From positions 248,001-312,000 of the forward strand of contig JACJWU010000005.1 in assembly GCA_020636995.1 (NCBI GenBank): a stretch of 64,000 nucleotides of DNA. The letters run 5' to 3'. Positions 9,129 through 18,710 of the stretch are shown here, piece by piece. A program made the translations under genes and the position numbers. This DNA comes from Actinomycetota bacterium (GTDB taxonomy: Bacteria > Actinomycetota > Actinomycetes > S36-B12 > UBA10799). How positions within the stretch are numbered: position 1 is the stretch's first letter; each line of letters opens with the position of its first letter. The notes beneath the pieces were generated by a model. The model saw only the letters and a program-made list of their open reading frames with translations, was not told the DNA's origin and ran no database searches.

Positions 9129-10529
9129 TTACCAGCCCGAGGCTGCCACCTGGATGCGACCCGCCGAAGCGGCCTCCTGCAATGCGGCGTGGTCCTTCAC
9201 GTTCTGATCCGCGTACGCCTCGGCGAAGTCGGTGAGCACCCGGTCCAGCGTGTCGCTGGTGCCCAGATAGCCGGCCAGGGCCACCCGGTCACCGGACCGG
9301 CTGTGTGCGCGGGCCAGAGTCCAACCGCACAGGTGGGCATAGATCTCCAACGACGTCGCGTCCATGGTCGAGATGTCGGCGGATTCCTTCCAGTCCCACA
9401 TCTGGCGCACGTAGAAGTCCACCTGCTGGTCCCTGACCGTGACCTGGGTCCAGCCCAGCAGGATGTCGGAGGCCGCCTGCATCACCCGCTGGCCCTCGAC
9501 CACTCGGCGTCCGTGCTGGTGGGCCCGGGACCGCCCGAGGTACTGCTCGAGCACCGACGCCTGCGCCTCCTTGAGTTGCAGCATGAGCACGTCACTCTCG
9601 TCGTGGTCGGCCATCAGCAGCATGACCCAGCAGCGGGTGCCGACACTGCCGACCCCCACCACCTTGCGCGCGAGGTCCACGACGCGGTACCCGGAGAACA
9701 GCACCCGCCGGTCGGAGATCAACGACCGCCGGTATTCGACCAGCGCGGCCTGCGCGGCGTACTTGAAGGCGTCGCGGTCCTCAGTACCCACGACCTCGTC
9801 GAACGGTTCCATGAACGGAGGATTGCTCAGGAAGCGGATCGTGCCGTCGGCGTCCGTGCTGGTCAACTTCTGCAGAGCCTTCTGGCTCGTCTTGGTCTGG
9901 GCCTTCTCCACCTGCTTCTCGAACGCCTTGCGGTAGGACTTGTCGACCTTGCTGCTCCACTTGTCGATGATGTCCTGGGCGGTCAGCCTGGAGTACCAGA
10001 CGTCCATGCGCGGCATCTGGGAGAAGGTCTGCACACTCTCCCGATAGGTGCGCACCACCCGGCCGATGATGCCTGCCCGGGTCTGCTCGTCGAAACCGTT
10101 GGACCTGCCCGCCACCGCGAAACTCGCGACCAGGCGCTTGAGGTCCCACTCGAACGGCCCCGGCAGTGTCTCGTCGAAGTCGTTGACATCGAAGACGAAT
10201 GTGCGGTCCGGGGACGCGTAGCCGCCGAAGTTCGACAGATGTGCGTCGCCGGCCAACTGCACTGTGAGATGCGTGTTCGGGCTGTAGGACAGATCGCTGG
10301 CCATCACCGCCGCGGCGCCCCGGTAGAACGCGAACTCCGAACTCAACATCCGGGCGTAGCGGATCGGGATCAGATCGGCCACCCGGGAATCGCCTTGGTC
10401 GATGAGGATCTGCACAGGATCGCGCCGATCTGCTGGCGGAGCCCACATCCCGAGCGATTCCCGCGGAACCTTCTTGCGGACCTCCTTGCCCGCCAAGCGC
10501 CGTTGCTGCCTGCCCTTGGATTCCGTCAT
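9129..10529 (-). CDS. DUF2252 family protein (kinase-like fold)
   Basis: A 466-residue cytoplasmic protein matching DUF2252. The N-terminal block has RMLSSEFAFYRGAA, the central block LAGDAHLSNFGGYAS and FDVNDFDETLPGPFEWDLKRL, and the C-terminal part GWTLARAHSRSGD. The GDxHxxNFG and DxNDFD pattern resembles the catalytic and metal loops of aminoglycoside-phosphotransferase-like kinases, but no substrate has been established. The ATG at 10529 is preceded by AGGAAAGGGG, a good ribosome binding site; the frame extends to 10784 without a start that looks better. Confidence 0.85.
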   Translation of the reverse strand: MTESKGRQQRRLAGKEVRKKVPRESLGMWAPPADRRDPVQILIDQGDSRVADLIPIRYARMLSSEFAFYRGAAAVMASDLSYSPNTHLTVQLAGDAHLSNFGGYASPDRTFVFDVNDFDETLPGPFEWDLKRLVASFAVAGRSNGFDEQTRAGIIGRVVRTYRESVQTFSQMPRMDVWYSRLTAQDIIDKWSSKVDKSYRKAFEKQVEKAQTKTSQKALQKLTSTDADGTIRFLSNPPFMEPFDEVVGTEDRDAFKYAAQAALVEYRRSLISDRRVLFSGYRVVDLARKVVGVGSVGTRCWVMLLMADHDESDVLMLQLKEAQASVLEQYLGRSRAHQHGRRVVEGQRVMQAASDILLGWTQVTVRDQQVDFYVRQMWDWKESADISTMDATSLEIYAHLCGWTLARAHSRSGDRVALAGYLGTSDTLDRVLTDFAEAYADQNVKDHAALQEAASAGRIQVAASGW

Positions 10530-10611
10530 GCGGCGGCCCCTTTCCTCGCCGGTCAGCCTAGGGGCTGCGCGGGGCTGATGGGGTGATGGCGTCACCACCG
10601 TTCGACAGAAT

Positions 10612-11481
10612 CTAGGCAGGCCCCACTCCCAATGCGGCCAGCGGCGCGTAGTCGTCGAGCCCTCGTGGAAGGTTGTACACGCCGCGGCGCAGGCGGGCGG
10701 GGACCGCGGCGATCTGCTGCTCCGCCGCCTCTCGACCGGCCCGCACCGCGCCTGCCGGATCCGAGACGTCCAGCAGTCGGCCATGCGCCGTCGAGATCAT
10801 CACCACCGGGTGTTTCGTCGCCGTCAGGATCAGCGCGTTCGCCGCCTGCCCGCGGATCTGGTGGGCGTACGACAGTGCCGCGACCTCCCACCAGCGGTAG
10901 CCGACCAGTGCCTCCTCGGCCATGGCAGCATGCCCGGTGTCGAGCACCACCACCGTCTTGCTGTCCGGCGGCACCGCCCGCAGTGGCATGCCCGCGACCA
11001 GGCCACCGTCGATCAGGTGGGCATCGCCGTACCGGACCGGCGGGAACAGACCCGGCAGCGCGCAGGACGCCATCACCGCCTCGACGAGATCCCCGCTGTC
11101 CAGGACGACCTCGTCGCCGGTCTCGAGGTCGGTGGCCACCAATCGCAACGGGATGGCGAGTTCCTCGAACCTCGACGGGAGCATCCCGGCGAGTCGCTCG
11201 CGGACCAGTTCCACCTGCTTGCGCGACTGCCGCGTGGACAGGCCTTTGGCCAGAGTCCGCACCGGACTCGCCATCACTTCCGCGAGCAGCCAGCCCCAGA
11301 ACTCGCGCAGTTGATCCGGATGGCATCCCGCGGCCAGCCCGGCCGCGTTCACCGCGCCCAGCGACGACCCCACTGCGGCACGTGGCGTGATTGCCCGTTC
11401 GGCCAGGACCTCGAGCATGCCCACTTGCGCCGGAGTCCGGGCCAGCCCGAACGTGGTCACCACGGTGACGGAGCCCTTCAT
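10612..11481 (-). CDS. Patatin-like phospholipase (second of a pair)
   Basis: A 289-residue acyl hydrolase of the patatin family. The nucleophile elbow is GSSLGAVNAAG near residue 40 and the Asp of the Ser-Asp dyad is in HLIDGGLVAG. The N-terminal oxyanion loop is weak: it reads TTFGLARTP instead of the usual GGGxxG, so the enzyme may be altered or specialised. Its first 4 nt overlap the stop of the upstream patatin-like gene (ATGA), so the two are translated together. Likely substrates are phospholipids or neutral lipid esters, given the acyltransferase gene next in line. Confidence 0.83.
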   Translation of the reverse strand: MKGSVTVVTTFGLARTPAQVGMLEVLAERAITPRAAVGSSLGAVNAAGLAAGCHPDQLREFWGWLLAEVMASPVRTLAKGLSTRQSRKQVELVRERLAGMLPSRFEELAIPLRLVATDLETGDEVVLDSGDLVEAVMASCALPGLFPPVRYGDAHLIDGGLVAGMPLRAVPPDSKTVVVLDTGHAAMAEEALVGYRWWEVAALSYAHQIRGQAANALILTATKHPVVMISTAHGRLLDVSDPAGAVRAGREAAEQQIAAVPARLRRGVYNLPRGLDDYAPLAALGVGPA

Positions 11482-12443
11482 CGGTCCACCTCCCGCAGCA
11501 GCGGACGCAGGTCATCGCTGAGACCGTGATCGTCGGGGCGGGCGTACAACCCGGGCCGCAGGCGACGCCGGCGATGCAGCACGAGATCGGTCAGGAAGGC
11601 CCTGGCCATGGCGTAGCCCGACGCACCTGCACGCATCGTGCCGGCGAAGTCGAGGGTGCCACCGAGATCGGCCGGGGTCGGCAGCAGCAGCACGGGAACG
11701 TTGCGCGCGGCTTCGCGCAGTTGGCGGCGACGCTGGCTGGCAGCCATGATCGCGCCGACCCGACCGATGACCTTCGCCGGCGTGGTACCGACCTCGCCCG
11801 GGGCCCTGGACCCCGTGTCGAGGACCACGATGCTGCCGGCGCCTTGATGCAGGGCAGGTATCGCCGGCAGGTTCGCGGACGCCAGTCCGTCGACGTACCG
11901 GCGGCCGTCGATCTCGACCGGGGGCAGCACGCCAGGGATCGCCGACGATGCCAGCAGCGCGGGGATGAGCAGACCGCTGTCGAACACGTGCGGGCTGCCG
12001 TCAGCGAGGTCCGTGGCGACCGCCGCGAACGGGATCTCCAGGCTCTCGATACGACTTGTGTGCAGGATCGAACGAAGTGTCGCTTCCTGCGTCGTGTTCG
12101 GCATCAGGCTCACGGAGCGGACGTTCGTGAGGCTACGGGTCAGCCATCGGTCCCCGGTCAGGAAGCTCATGTTGATCTGCCCCCAGACGTACGCGATGCG
12201 ATGCACCCCCGATGCGAAGTCCTCGGCGAGGATCGAACCGGTCAAGGCACCCGCCGACGTGCCGATGATCGCGTCGGGAACGAGGTCGGTCTGGGCGAGC
12301 GCCTGCAGGGCGCCCCATTGCACAGCTCCGTGCGAGCCCCCGCCGGCCATCACGTAGTGCACCGGCCGCGGCAGCAGGCGCGTCACTGGGATCGGATCTC
12401 CGGCCCGGCGCTGATGCGGCGATCGCGGACCGGGGACGTCCAT
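11478..12443 (-). CDS. Patatin-like phospholipase (first of a pair)
   Basis: A 321-residue patatin-family acyl hydrolase with all expected elements: oxyanion loop MAGGGSHGAVQWG, nucleophile elbow IIGTSAGALTG, and catalytic Asp in RRYVDGLASAN. No signal peptide is present, so it probably acts in the cytoplasm or at the inner membrane face. The ATG at 12443 is used; a GTG lies 9 nt earlier. It is 29 bp downstream of the WS/DGAT gene and overlaps the second patatin gene, suggesting a three-gene lipid-handling operon. Confidence 0.88.
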   Translation of the reverse strand: MDVPGPRSPHQRRAGDPIPVTRLLPRPVHYVMAGGGSHGAVQWGALQALAQTDLVPDAIIGTSAGALTGSILAEDFASGVHRIAYVWGQINMSFLTGDRWLTRSLTNVRSVSLMPNTTQEATLRSILHTSRIESLEIPFAAVATDLADGSPHVFDSGLLIPALLASSAIPGVLPPVEIDGRRYVDGLASANLPAIPALHQGAGSIVVLDTGSRAPGEVGTTPAKVIGRVGAIMAASQRRRQLREAARNVPVLLLPTPADLGGTLDFAGTMRAGASGYAMARAFLTDLVLHRRRRLRPGLYARPDDHGLSDDLRPLLREVDR

Positions 12444-12472
12444 TTCGACCACTGTCCAGGTTTACCGCACAG

Positions 12473-13888
12473 TCACCCGGCGAGGCCGGTCAACTCCTCG
12501 AGCCCCTGCTCGATCCCCGCGGCCAGGACCTCCACATCGGGAACGCGGTCGTAGTCGGCCGTGATCCCGCAGCAGATCTGGCCGTTGTACGACACGATGG
12601 CCACGGTCACCAACTGGTTCATCCCGAGCGGGACGTAGCCGAGCATCTGTCGCATCGGCCTGCCCAGCATGTACAGCTGATGCTGTGGGCCGGGGACATT
12701 CGTGGTGATGGTCGAGACCGCCGGCTGCGGTGTGCGCGCCGCCAGTTTGGCACCCGCGGCATATAGCAGGGGCGGTAGGAAGACGGCGTTCTCGATCAGG
12801 GAATCGAGACCCTCGACGGTGCCGGAGTGTTTCGCCTCCCGCATCTGCTCACCGATGATGCCGAAACGCTCCAACGGGTCGCCGACACCGACCGGCATGT
12901 CCGCGAACATCACCGCGACCTCGTTGCCACCCTTGGGCGCACCCGCCGGTCGCGTCGACACCGGGACCATGGTGCGCACGAACGCGTCCTCCGGCAGGTC
13001 GGGCTGACGATTGAGCAGGAACTGCCGGTAGCCGTTGGTGATCGCCGACAGGATGACGTCGTTCACCGTGCCGCCGAGACGCGTCTTGATCCGCTTCACG
13101 GCCGCGAGGTCGCCGTTGGCCCATGCCCAGCGCCGGTGCGGTCCGGGTTGGCCGAGCAGGTGATCCTCGGTGTGGGCCAGCGTCTCCCCGATCCGCAGGG
13201 TTCCGACGACTGCGGCACCGACCCGGTTGACGGCATCGCGGGGGTCTGCGAGATCAGCGGCCAGGTGACGCATCCGGCCCAGCGAGACACGGGTCGTGTC
13301 GACCACCGCGTCGGCGAGGACACGGGCCGTCGAGGGCGGCGCAGTGGGTTCCCACACCGACGGGACCGGCTCGGCCACGTCGGGCGATTCGTCGAGCAGG
13401 GTCTCCATGATGTCCGACCCGGACAGGCCATCGACCATCGCGTGGTGGACCTTGTTGAGGATCGCGAACTGCCCGTCCGCGAGTCCTTCGATCAGCCACA
13501 TCTCCCACAGCGGCCGGTGCATGTCCAGGCGATGTGACAGTTGCCGCCCGGCCAGCGCCCGCAGCTGCTCCCGATCACCCGGCGCGGGGAGCGCGGTGTG
13601 GCGTACGTGGTACTCGAGGTTGAAGTGCACGTCGTCCTGCCAGGTGGGGATGCCCAGGTTGAACGGCACTTCGCGAATGACCTGGCGGTAGCGGGGCAAG
13701 CGGTCCAGCCGTCCGGAGACGTGGGCGAGCAGGTCCTCATACGCCGGCGCCGGGCCATCGAAGATCAACAGAGACCCGATGTGCATGGGCAGGTTGTCGC
13801 GTTCGAGGACGACGAAGAGGTCGTCGAGGATGCTGAGCCGGTCCACGGGTTTCAGACTAGGGCGGGTCGGTGCGCTGTGCCTGCCCAT
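12473..13888 (-). CDS. Wax ester synthase/diacylglycerol acyltransferase (WS/DGAT)
   Basis: A 471-residue acyl-CoA-dependent O-acyltransferase that makes triacylglycerol or wax esters, as in mycobacterial Tgs enzymes. The active-site motif HHAMVDG lies at about residues 148-154, followed later by TVNDVILSAITNGYR and NVPGP, all conserved in the family. Homologs usually begin close to DRLSxLD, which here follows a GTG at 13844; the annotated ATG at 13888 adds 14 residues and falls beside a repeat element, so the true start is uncertain. It is followed by two patatin-like hydrolases that could turn over the same lipids. Confidence 0.9.
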   Translation of the reverse strand: MGRHSAPTRPSLKPVDRLSILDDLFVVLERDNLPMHIGSLLIFDGPAPAYEDLLAHVSGRLDRLPRYRQVIREVPFNLGIPTWQDDVHFNLEYHVRHTALPAPGDREQLRALAGRQLSHRLDMHRPLWEMWLIEGLADGQFAILNKVHHAMVDGLSGSDIMETLLDESPDVAEPVPSVWEPTAPPSTARVLADAVVDTTRVSLGRMRHLAADLADPRDAVNRVGAAVVGTLRIGETLAHTEDHLLGQPGPHRRWAWANGDLAAVKRIKTRLGGTVNDVILSAITNGYRQFLLNRQPDLPEDAFVRTMVPVSTRPAGAPKGGNEVAVMFADMPVGVGDPLERFGIIGEQMREAKHSGTVEGLDSLIENAVFLPPLLYAAGAKLAARTPQPAVSTITTNVPGPQHQLYMLGRPMRQMLGYVPLGMNQLVTVAIVSYNGQICCGITADYDRVPDVEVLAAGIEQGLEELTGLAG

Positions 13889-13894
13889 CCGCGA

Positions 13895-13970
13895 ATCCGG
13901 GAGCGTTGTGCAAATCCGGGAGCGTTGTGTCGCCGTCGGACTGCTCCCCGATGTCCGAAGTGCTAACGCC
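13895..13970. repeat. Palindromic element, 19-nt period, GCTCCCGGAT family
   Basis: Two direct copies of AATCCGGGAGCGTTGTG begin at 13895 and 13914 (19 nt apart). The inverted arm has GCTCCCCGAT at 13944 and GCTAACGC at 13963, again 19 nt apart. This is the same family as the elements near 8.45 kb and 21.7 kb. It lies between the 3' end of the GH13 gene side and the 5' end of the WS/DGAT gene, both on the minus strand. Confidence 0.72.
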
Positions 13971-13987
13971 TGCGCGGGACTGCGTCC

Positions 13988-15610
13988 TCAGGCCATCCTC
14001 GGGACGACGGTCCGCAGAACCACCGCACTGTCCGGGAACAATGTGGTCCGCCCCGACCCGACCGCCACCTGTCCGGTCTCCACAAGGACCTCCCCGGTGT
14101 AGCGAACCACAGCCGGTTGTTCGCCGAGGTTCGCCAGCACGAGGATGTCGTTGCGCCGGTACCCAAGGACATCCGGTGGTAGCGCGCCCAGCAGTGCCAG
14201 CGATCCGGTGCGCAGCGACTGGTGCTCGCGGCGCACCCGCAGCAGTTGGCGGTACAGGTTCAGGATCGATCCGGGTTGGGCCGCCTCGTCGGCCACATTC
14301 ACCCGCACGTAGTCGGGGTTGACCGGCAACCACGGCTGTACCCCGGCTGGGCTGAAGCCGGCGTTGGCGCTGGAATCCCACTGCATGGGCGTGCGCATCT
14401 CGTCACGATTGAGGCGTTCGGACATCCGATCGGCGACGAACTGCGGCACCCGGCGGAACACCGACGACGCGATCGGGTCGAGCGCGTCCTTGAACCGCAG
14501 CGGGGTGTTGCTCATCCCGATCTCCTGGCCCATGTAGATCGTCGGCACGCCGCGCACGGTCAGCAGGATCACCGCCAGCACCCGTGCCTTGGCCGGATCC
14601 CCGCCCACCCGGTCGATCGTGCGCGAACGATCGTGGTTCTCCAAGACGTAGGTGGGCTGCTGCGGAGCCGGGAAATTCCGATCGAACTCGGCGATCGTCC
14701 GGGCGAACCACTCCGCGTCGTACTTGTAGGTCAGGAAGTCGAACAGGAAGACGAGTTGCAGACCGTCGTCGTCGCCGAGGAACGACCGCAGCACCGAGGG
14801 TGGGCCGAACACCTCGCCGAGCAGAACCCGGTCGCCGGGGTACTCATCACACACCGCCCGAAGGTCCTTGGCCAACTGCACGTTGTCGGCGGTGTTCTCG
14901 GTGTGGACCCGTTCGGTCATGCGCGGGAACCCGTTGTACACCCGCGGGCGCACCGGGTTGTTCGTCAGCGCCGCGTCCTTCATGATCTGGCCGAAGATGT
15001 CCAGGCGGAAGCCGTCCACCCCTTTGTCCAACCAGAAGCGCACGCTGTTGAACATCGCCTCCTTGACCTCGGGGTTGCGCCAGTTCAGGTCGGGCTGGAA
15101 CGGCAGGAACGAGCACATGTACCACTGCTTGCGGATCGGCGAGTACTGCCATGCCGACGTGAACTCCATCGCCGATTTCCAGTTGTTCGGCGGCCGCCGT
15201 CCGTGCTTGCCCCGGCCGTCGGCCCAGATGTACCAGTCGGCCTTCGGGTTGGTCCGCGACGAACGTGAGCGTTGGAACCACGGGTGCTGGTCGGAGGTGT
15301 GGTTCAGCACGAGGTCGAACATGACGCGCATCCCGCGGGCGTGGACCTCGTCGATCAGGCGCACGGCGTCGTCGAGGGTGCCGTACTCCTGCGCCACGGC
15401 CTCGTAGTCGGTGACGTCGTAGCCGAAGTCCAACTGCGGGCTGGCGAAGAACGGGGAGACCCACACCGTTTCGATCCCGAGGTCCTGGATGTGGTCGAGC
15501 CGGCCGATGATTCCCGGCAGGTCGCCGATCCCATCGCCGTTGGAGTCCTGGTAGGACCTCGGATAGACCTGATAGATGGTGGTCGACTGCCACCAGGGGG
15601 ATTCGGACAC
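13988..15610 (-). CDS. GH13 alpha-glucosidase / oligo-1,6-glucosidase-like enzyme
   Basis: A 540-residue glycoside hydrolase family 13 enzyme acting on alpha-glucosides. The start region IYQVYPRSYQDSNGDGIGDL contains the Ca-binding loop typical of the oligo-1,6-glucosidase/trehalose-synthase subfamilies. Catalytic residues are visible: nucleophile Asp about 204 in GFRLDIF, acid/base Glu about 266 in VLLGEVF, and the third Asp about 327 in LENHDRSR. The conserved VLNHTSD precedes them. No signal peptide, so intracellular. The GTG at 15610 opens SESPWWQST; the longer frame upstream is not protein-like. It is divergent from a secreted-protein gene (88 bp). Confidence 0.9.
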   Translation of the reverse strand: MSESPWWQSTTIYQVYPRSYQDSNGDGIGDLPGIIGRLDHIQDLGIETVWVSPFFASPQLDFGYDVTDYEAVAQEYGTLDDAVRLIDEVHARGMRVMFDLVLNHTSDQHPWFQRSRSSRTNPKADWYIWADGRGKHGRRPPNNWKSAMEFTSAWQYSPIRKQWYMCSFLPFQPDLNWRNPEVKEAMFNSVRFWLDKGVDGFRLDIFGQIMKDAALTNNPVRPRVYNGFPRMTERVHTENTADNVQLAKDLRAVCDEYPGDRVLLGEVFGPPSVLRSFLGDDDGLQLVFLFDFLTYKYDAEWFARTIAEFDRNFPAPQQPTYVLENHDRSRTIDRVGGDPAKARVLAVILLTVRGVPTIYMGQEIGMSNTPLRFKDALDPIASSVFRRVPQFVADRMSERLNRDEMRTPMQWDSSANAGFSPAGVQPWLPVNPDYVRVNVADEAAQPGSILNLYRQLLRVRREHQSLRTGSLALLGALPPDVLGYRRNDILVLANLGEQPAVVRYTGEVLVETGQVAVGSGRTTLFPDSAVVLRTVVPRMA

Positions 15611-15698
15611 ATCACGATTCTGGCACCGGGTCGGAACCGGACGCGCCACCGCGACGTCAGGTTGTACATTGAGCGCTCACGCCAGCGAGGAGCCCGTC

Positions 15699-18023
15699 GT
15701 GCTGATCAGGACAACAGTCACATCCACGATCGCTCTCGGCCTCGTGCTGGGAACGGTCTCCACGGCGGTGGCAGCACCTCCGACCGGGCCGGTCTCACTG
15801 ACCACTGCGAGTCCCGCACAACGCAACGCCATCACCAAGACGGGAAATGCCGCGCAGTGGGTACAGCCGCCGTACCTGACGACGTTGAAGAACGGTCGCA
15901 TGGCCATCAAGGCCACGGTGTACGTCGACCCGCTGGTCACGAAGAAGGGCAAGCGCAAGACGGACCGCGCCAAGTTGCGGGTGGCAGTCGCGAAGAAGAA
16001 GTACGCGCCGACTGCGGTAGCCGTCATGCCCGAGAGGCAGTTGCTCACACGCAAGACCACCTCGTTCACCGTGAGGAAGCGCGGGAAGCTGCGCCTGCAA
16101 CTCACGCTGCCGGCCAAGGTCTCGAAGAACCTCGCGAAGCGCACCAAACGCCAGCAGCGCACAGCGATCGCCGTGTCCGTGGAGCACTGGAAGGACGTCA
16201 CCACGACGACCAGCACCTACGATGTCAAGCAGATCTCACCGGCACCGGTGCTGTCGAAGTTCACCGCCAAACAGCGCAAGCGCTTGCTCACCGTCGCGAA
16301 ACGGCAGAATGCCAGGACGTCGACCGCGGCGTCGGCAACCCTCGCCTCCACCCAGGGCAACTCACCGTTCTTCAACAACGTGTACCTGGACAACAACACC
16401 CCCTTCCAGCAGCAGGTCAACTTCAACCCCGACATCCAGTGCATGTGGACCGGCCTGTCCACCTATGCGCCCAACCAAGGTCCCGGAGCCGTGCAGACCA
16501 CGGTGCAGTCAGGACAATCCGTGATGGTCCAGTACACCGGCGTCTGGGATCCCAACTTCAACTCCGGCGGTGGGCAGCTCGCATTCCAGTCACCCTGGCC
16601 GGGGCTCAACGGTGCGACCAAGGGCATGAACTCGCCGGGGAGCAATGGCTCGCTGTCGACGGACCTGACGAACTCGGCCAACGCCGCGGGACAGAACGCG
16701 CTGGGCGCTCTGTACTCCGGAAGCACCTACTCCACCGCAGGTGTCATCGGCGCGATCGCCGCCGCCACCGTGAAGTTCACGCTGTCGTTCCTCAAAGGCC
16801 TGGACTCGAAGTCCAGTTGCACCAACGTGAGCACGTTCCCCCAGTTGTTCGGGCTGAGCACGGTGGTCACCGGCATCGGGACCAACGGCGTCACCGACGC
16901 CACCCAGGCGAATCTGACCCCCACGAACACGTGGGCCGGCAACCCGGCCGCGGGCAACCAGGGGGCCACAACCGCCGTGCCCGACACCAACTTCCTGGTC
17001 AACGTGCTGCAGCCCACACTCGGCGCACAGACCAACGCGCTCTACTACTGGAACGGCGGGCAGTCCGCTCCCATGGTGAGCAACAACGCCGGCTCCGGTG
17101 AGTTCACCGGCGGCAGCGCCACCTTCCAGGGCGGCCTGTTCCAGTACCTCGGCCCCAACCCGGGGACTCCGTACGGGCAAGCCCAATGCATCAAGGGCTA
17201 CAGCTGGAACTGCACCAAGAAGTACCCGAAGTGCGAGACGTACTGCCAGTACGACCCGTACGGCCAGATGCACATCCAGCTCAGCTACCTGACCAACCCC
17301 GAGTTCAACAGCGGCATGTACGCCGACCCCAGCGCGCCGCCTGTGATGACCGCGACGCTGGACCCTAACACCGGTCAGTACACCCTGCAGTGCAGCCTGG
17401 CACCGACCAATGCGTCGCTGTTCACGCCGTTCGGCCAAGGCACCTCGACCACGCAGATCAGCGGCACGACGCTTGCGACGACACCGGTGAACAACTCCGG
17501 CAACAGCACCACCAACACCGCGCAGGATGCCGACTGGCTCGTCACCTTCTTCGGGGTGGACGCCGACGGCAACCAGGTCTACAACAGCGCCTCCTTGCAG
17601 CCCGGCCCGGACGGCCTGGTCACCCCGCAGCTCGGACCCAACGCCGGCCAGCAGAACATCTCGATCGCGGCAGCCGCGACGGCAGGCTCGGGCAACACGG
17701 CCGTGGGCTACCTGTCGAGCGCCGACATGCAGTCGATGGCCACCCTCTCGGGTGAGGGATCAACCCCCGTCACCTTCGGCTGCAATGCCACCCCCACCGT
17801 GTCCTTGCCCGGTCTGGACATCACCGCCGGGCCGAACAGCAGCATCGGCCAGAACTTCGGCAGCGAGTGGCCCTACCCGACGAAAGCCCAGACCGGCTGG
17901 CCGGCGTCGAGTTTCCCGAACTCCTCGGCCACCAACTGGAGCTGGATGACCGGGGTGAGGGCCCTGAACGTGTCCTTCCAGGGTCTGCCCGTCTCGGACA
18001 CCACCTCGGTGCCCACCGGCTGA
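15699..18023 (+). CDS. Large secreted protein of unknown function
   Basis: A 774-residue protein with a signal peptide (hydrophobic core STIALGLVLGTVSTAVAAPP). The first 230 residues or so of the mature protein are Lys/Arg-rich; the rest is Ser, Thr, Gly and Asn-rich with very little charge, typical of surface-exposed beta-rich proteins. A Cys-rich patch (QCIKGYSWNCTKKYPKCETYC broken into neighbouring Cys residues) sits near residue 500. The segment NNTPFQQQVNF and related strands recall secreted Ig-like proteins, but no family is recognised. The GTG start follows GCGAGGAG. It is monocistronic and ends before a palindromic element. Confidence 0.7.
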   Translation: MLIRTTVTSTIALGLVLGTVSTAVAAPPTGPVSLTTASPAQRNAITKTGNAAQWVQPPYLTTLKNGRMAIKATVYVDPLVTKKGKRKTDRAKLRVAVAKKKYAPTAVAVMPERQLLTRKTTSFTVRKRGKLRLQLTLPAKVSKNLAKRTKRQQRTAIAVSVEHWKDVTTTTSTYDVKQISPAPVLSKFTAKQRKRLLTVAKRQNARTSTAASATLASTQGNSPFFNNVYLDNNTPFQQQVNFNPDIQCMWTGLSTYAPNQGPGAVQTTVQSGQSVMVQYTGVWDPNFNSGGGQLAFQSPWPGLNGATKGMNSPGSNGSLSTDLTNSANAAGQNALGALYSGSTYSTAGVIGAIAAATVKFTLSFLKGLDSKSSCTNVSTFPQLFGLSTVVTGIGTNGVTDATQANLTPTNTWAGNPAAGNQGATTAVPDTNFLVNVLQPTLGAQTNALYYWNGGQSAPMVSNNAGSGEFTGGSATFQGGLFQYLGPNPGTPYGQAQCIKGYSWNCTKKYPKCETYCQYDPYGQMHIQLSYLTNPEFNSGMYADPSAPPVMTATLDPNTGQYTLQCSLAPTNASLFTPFGQGTSTTQISGTTLATTPVNNSGNSTTNTAQDADWLVTFFGVDADGNQVYNSASLQPGPDGLVTPQLGPNAGQQNISIAAAATAGSGNTAVGYLSSADMQSMATLSGEGSTPVTFGCNATPTVSLPGLDITAGPNSSIGQNFGSEWPYPTKAQTGWPASSFPNSSATNWSWMTGVRALNVSFQGLPVSDTTSVPTG

Positions 18024-18055
18024 GCGTTCATGGGGCTGCGCCCCTCCGCCACAGG

Positions 18056-18176
18056 CGTTTGTGACGATGTTGCGGGGTCCCCCGGGGGGTTTGTCACGAA
18101 GGTGCTGGGTGCCGGGCGGTTCCACCGCGCACCTTCGTCACAAACCGGCCGGCCGGGCGCGCACCTTCGTCACAAA
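18056..18176. repeat. Palindromic element, 32-nt period, TTTGTGACGAAGGTGC family
   Basis: Two forward units (TTTGTGACGATGTTGC at 18058 and TTTGTCACGAAGGTGC at 18090) are 32 nt apart. Two inverted units (containing ACCTTCGTCACAAA at 18131 and 18163) are also 32 nt apart. The element fills the gap between two convergent genes. The same family with the same period recurs at 42.58-42.71 kb. Confidence 0.82.
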
Positions 18177-18203
18177 GACTGCCGGCGGGCGCCCGACACC
18201 GGT

Positions 18204-18617
18204 TCAGGCCAGCCAGCTGGCCAGACCGAAATAGAGCGCTGTGGCCAGGACCAGGGCCAGGATGACGACGCCGGGCATGAGGAACATCGCGACGATCCGG
18301 ACCCCCGCGGATTTGCTGACGAGCGACCAGACCAGCACACCGATCAGCCCCACGGCGCAGACACCGATGTAGGCCAGCCAGGTGGTCTCGCCCACGCCCA
18401 CACAGCCGTCCCAGCCCGAGTCGCAGCCGAAGGCCGTCATCAGGAGCACATACCAGAATCCGGCAAACGCAGCCACGGCCATGAGCACGAACCACACCAC
18501 CAGCAGCCAGCCGGGCACACCCTTGCCCGGCGCTTTGACCTGGTCGGTCCAGACCTGTCCGTCCCAGTAGCGGGTGCCGGAGCCCCCGGGGTCCGGGTAC
18601 CAGCCAGGGACGGTCAT
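18204..18617 (-). CDS. DUF2510 domain membrane protein
   Basis: A 137-residue protein starting MTVPGWYPDPGGSGTRYWDG, the DUF2510 motif found at the N-terminus of many actinobacterial membrane proteins. It is followed by three or four hydrophobic helices. The function of DUF2510 is unknown; it is thought to be a cytoplasmic interaction module. The ATG at 18617 is chosen because the motif usually begins within a few residues of the start. Two Cys residues (FGCDSGWDGCVG) lie in a loop between helices and could form a disulfide outside the membrane. Confidence 0.8.
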   Translation of the reverse strand: MTVPGWYPDPGGSGTRYWDGQVWTDQVKAPGKGVPGWLLVVWFVLMAVAAFAGFWYVLLMTAFGCDSGWDGCVGVGETTWLAYIGVCAVGLIGVLVWSLVSKSAGVRIVAMFLMPGVVILALVLATALYFGLASWLA

Positions 18618-18710
18618 GGCCCGAGGGTAGCCCGTACCGCTGCCGTCAGCCCGGCGTCTCACCCGATGTGGACCGCGACCTCGTCATCGTCGGCGCCAGC
18701 ACCGCCGTGA

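Noticed and set aside
18618..18710. Fragment reading DLVIVGAS as the start of an FAD-dependent oxidoreductase
   Set aside because: Only about ten residues match and the frame then runs into the antisense of the DinB gene; too short to call a remnant.
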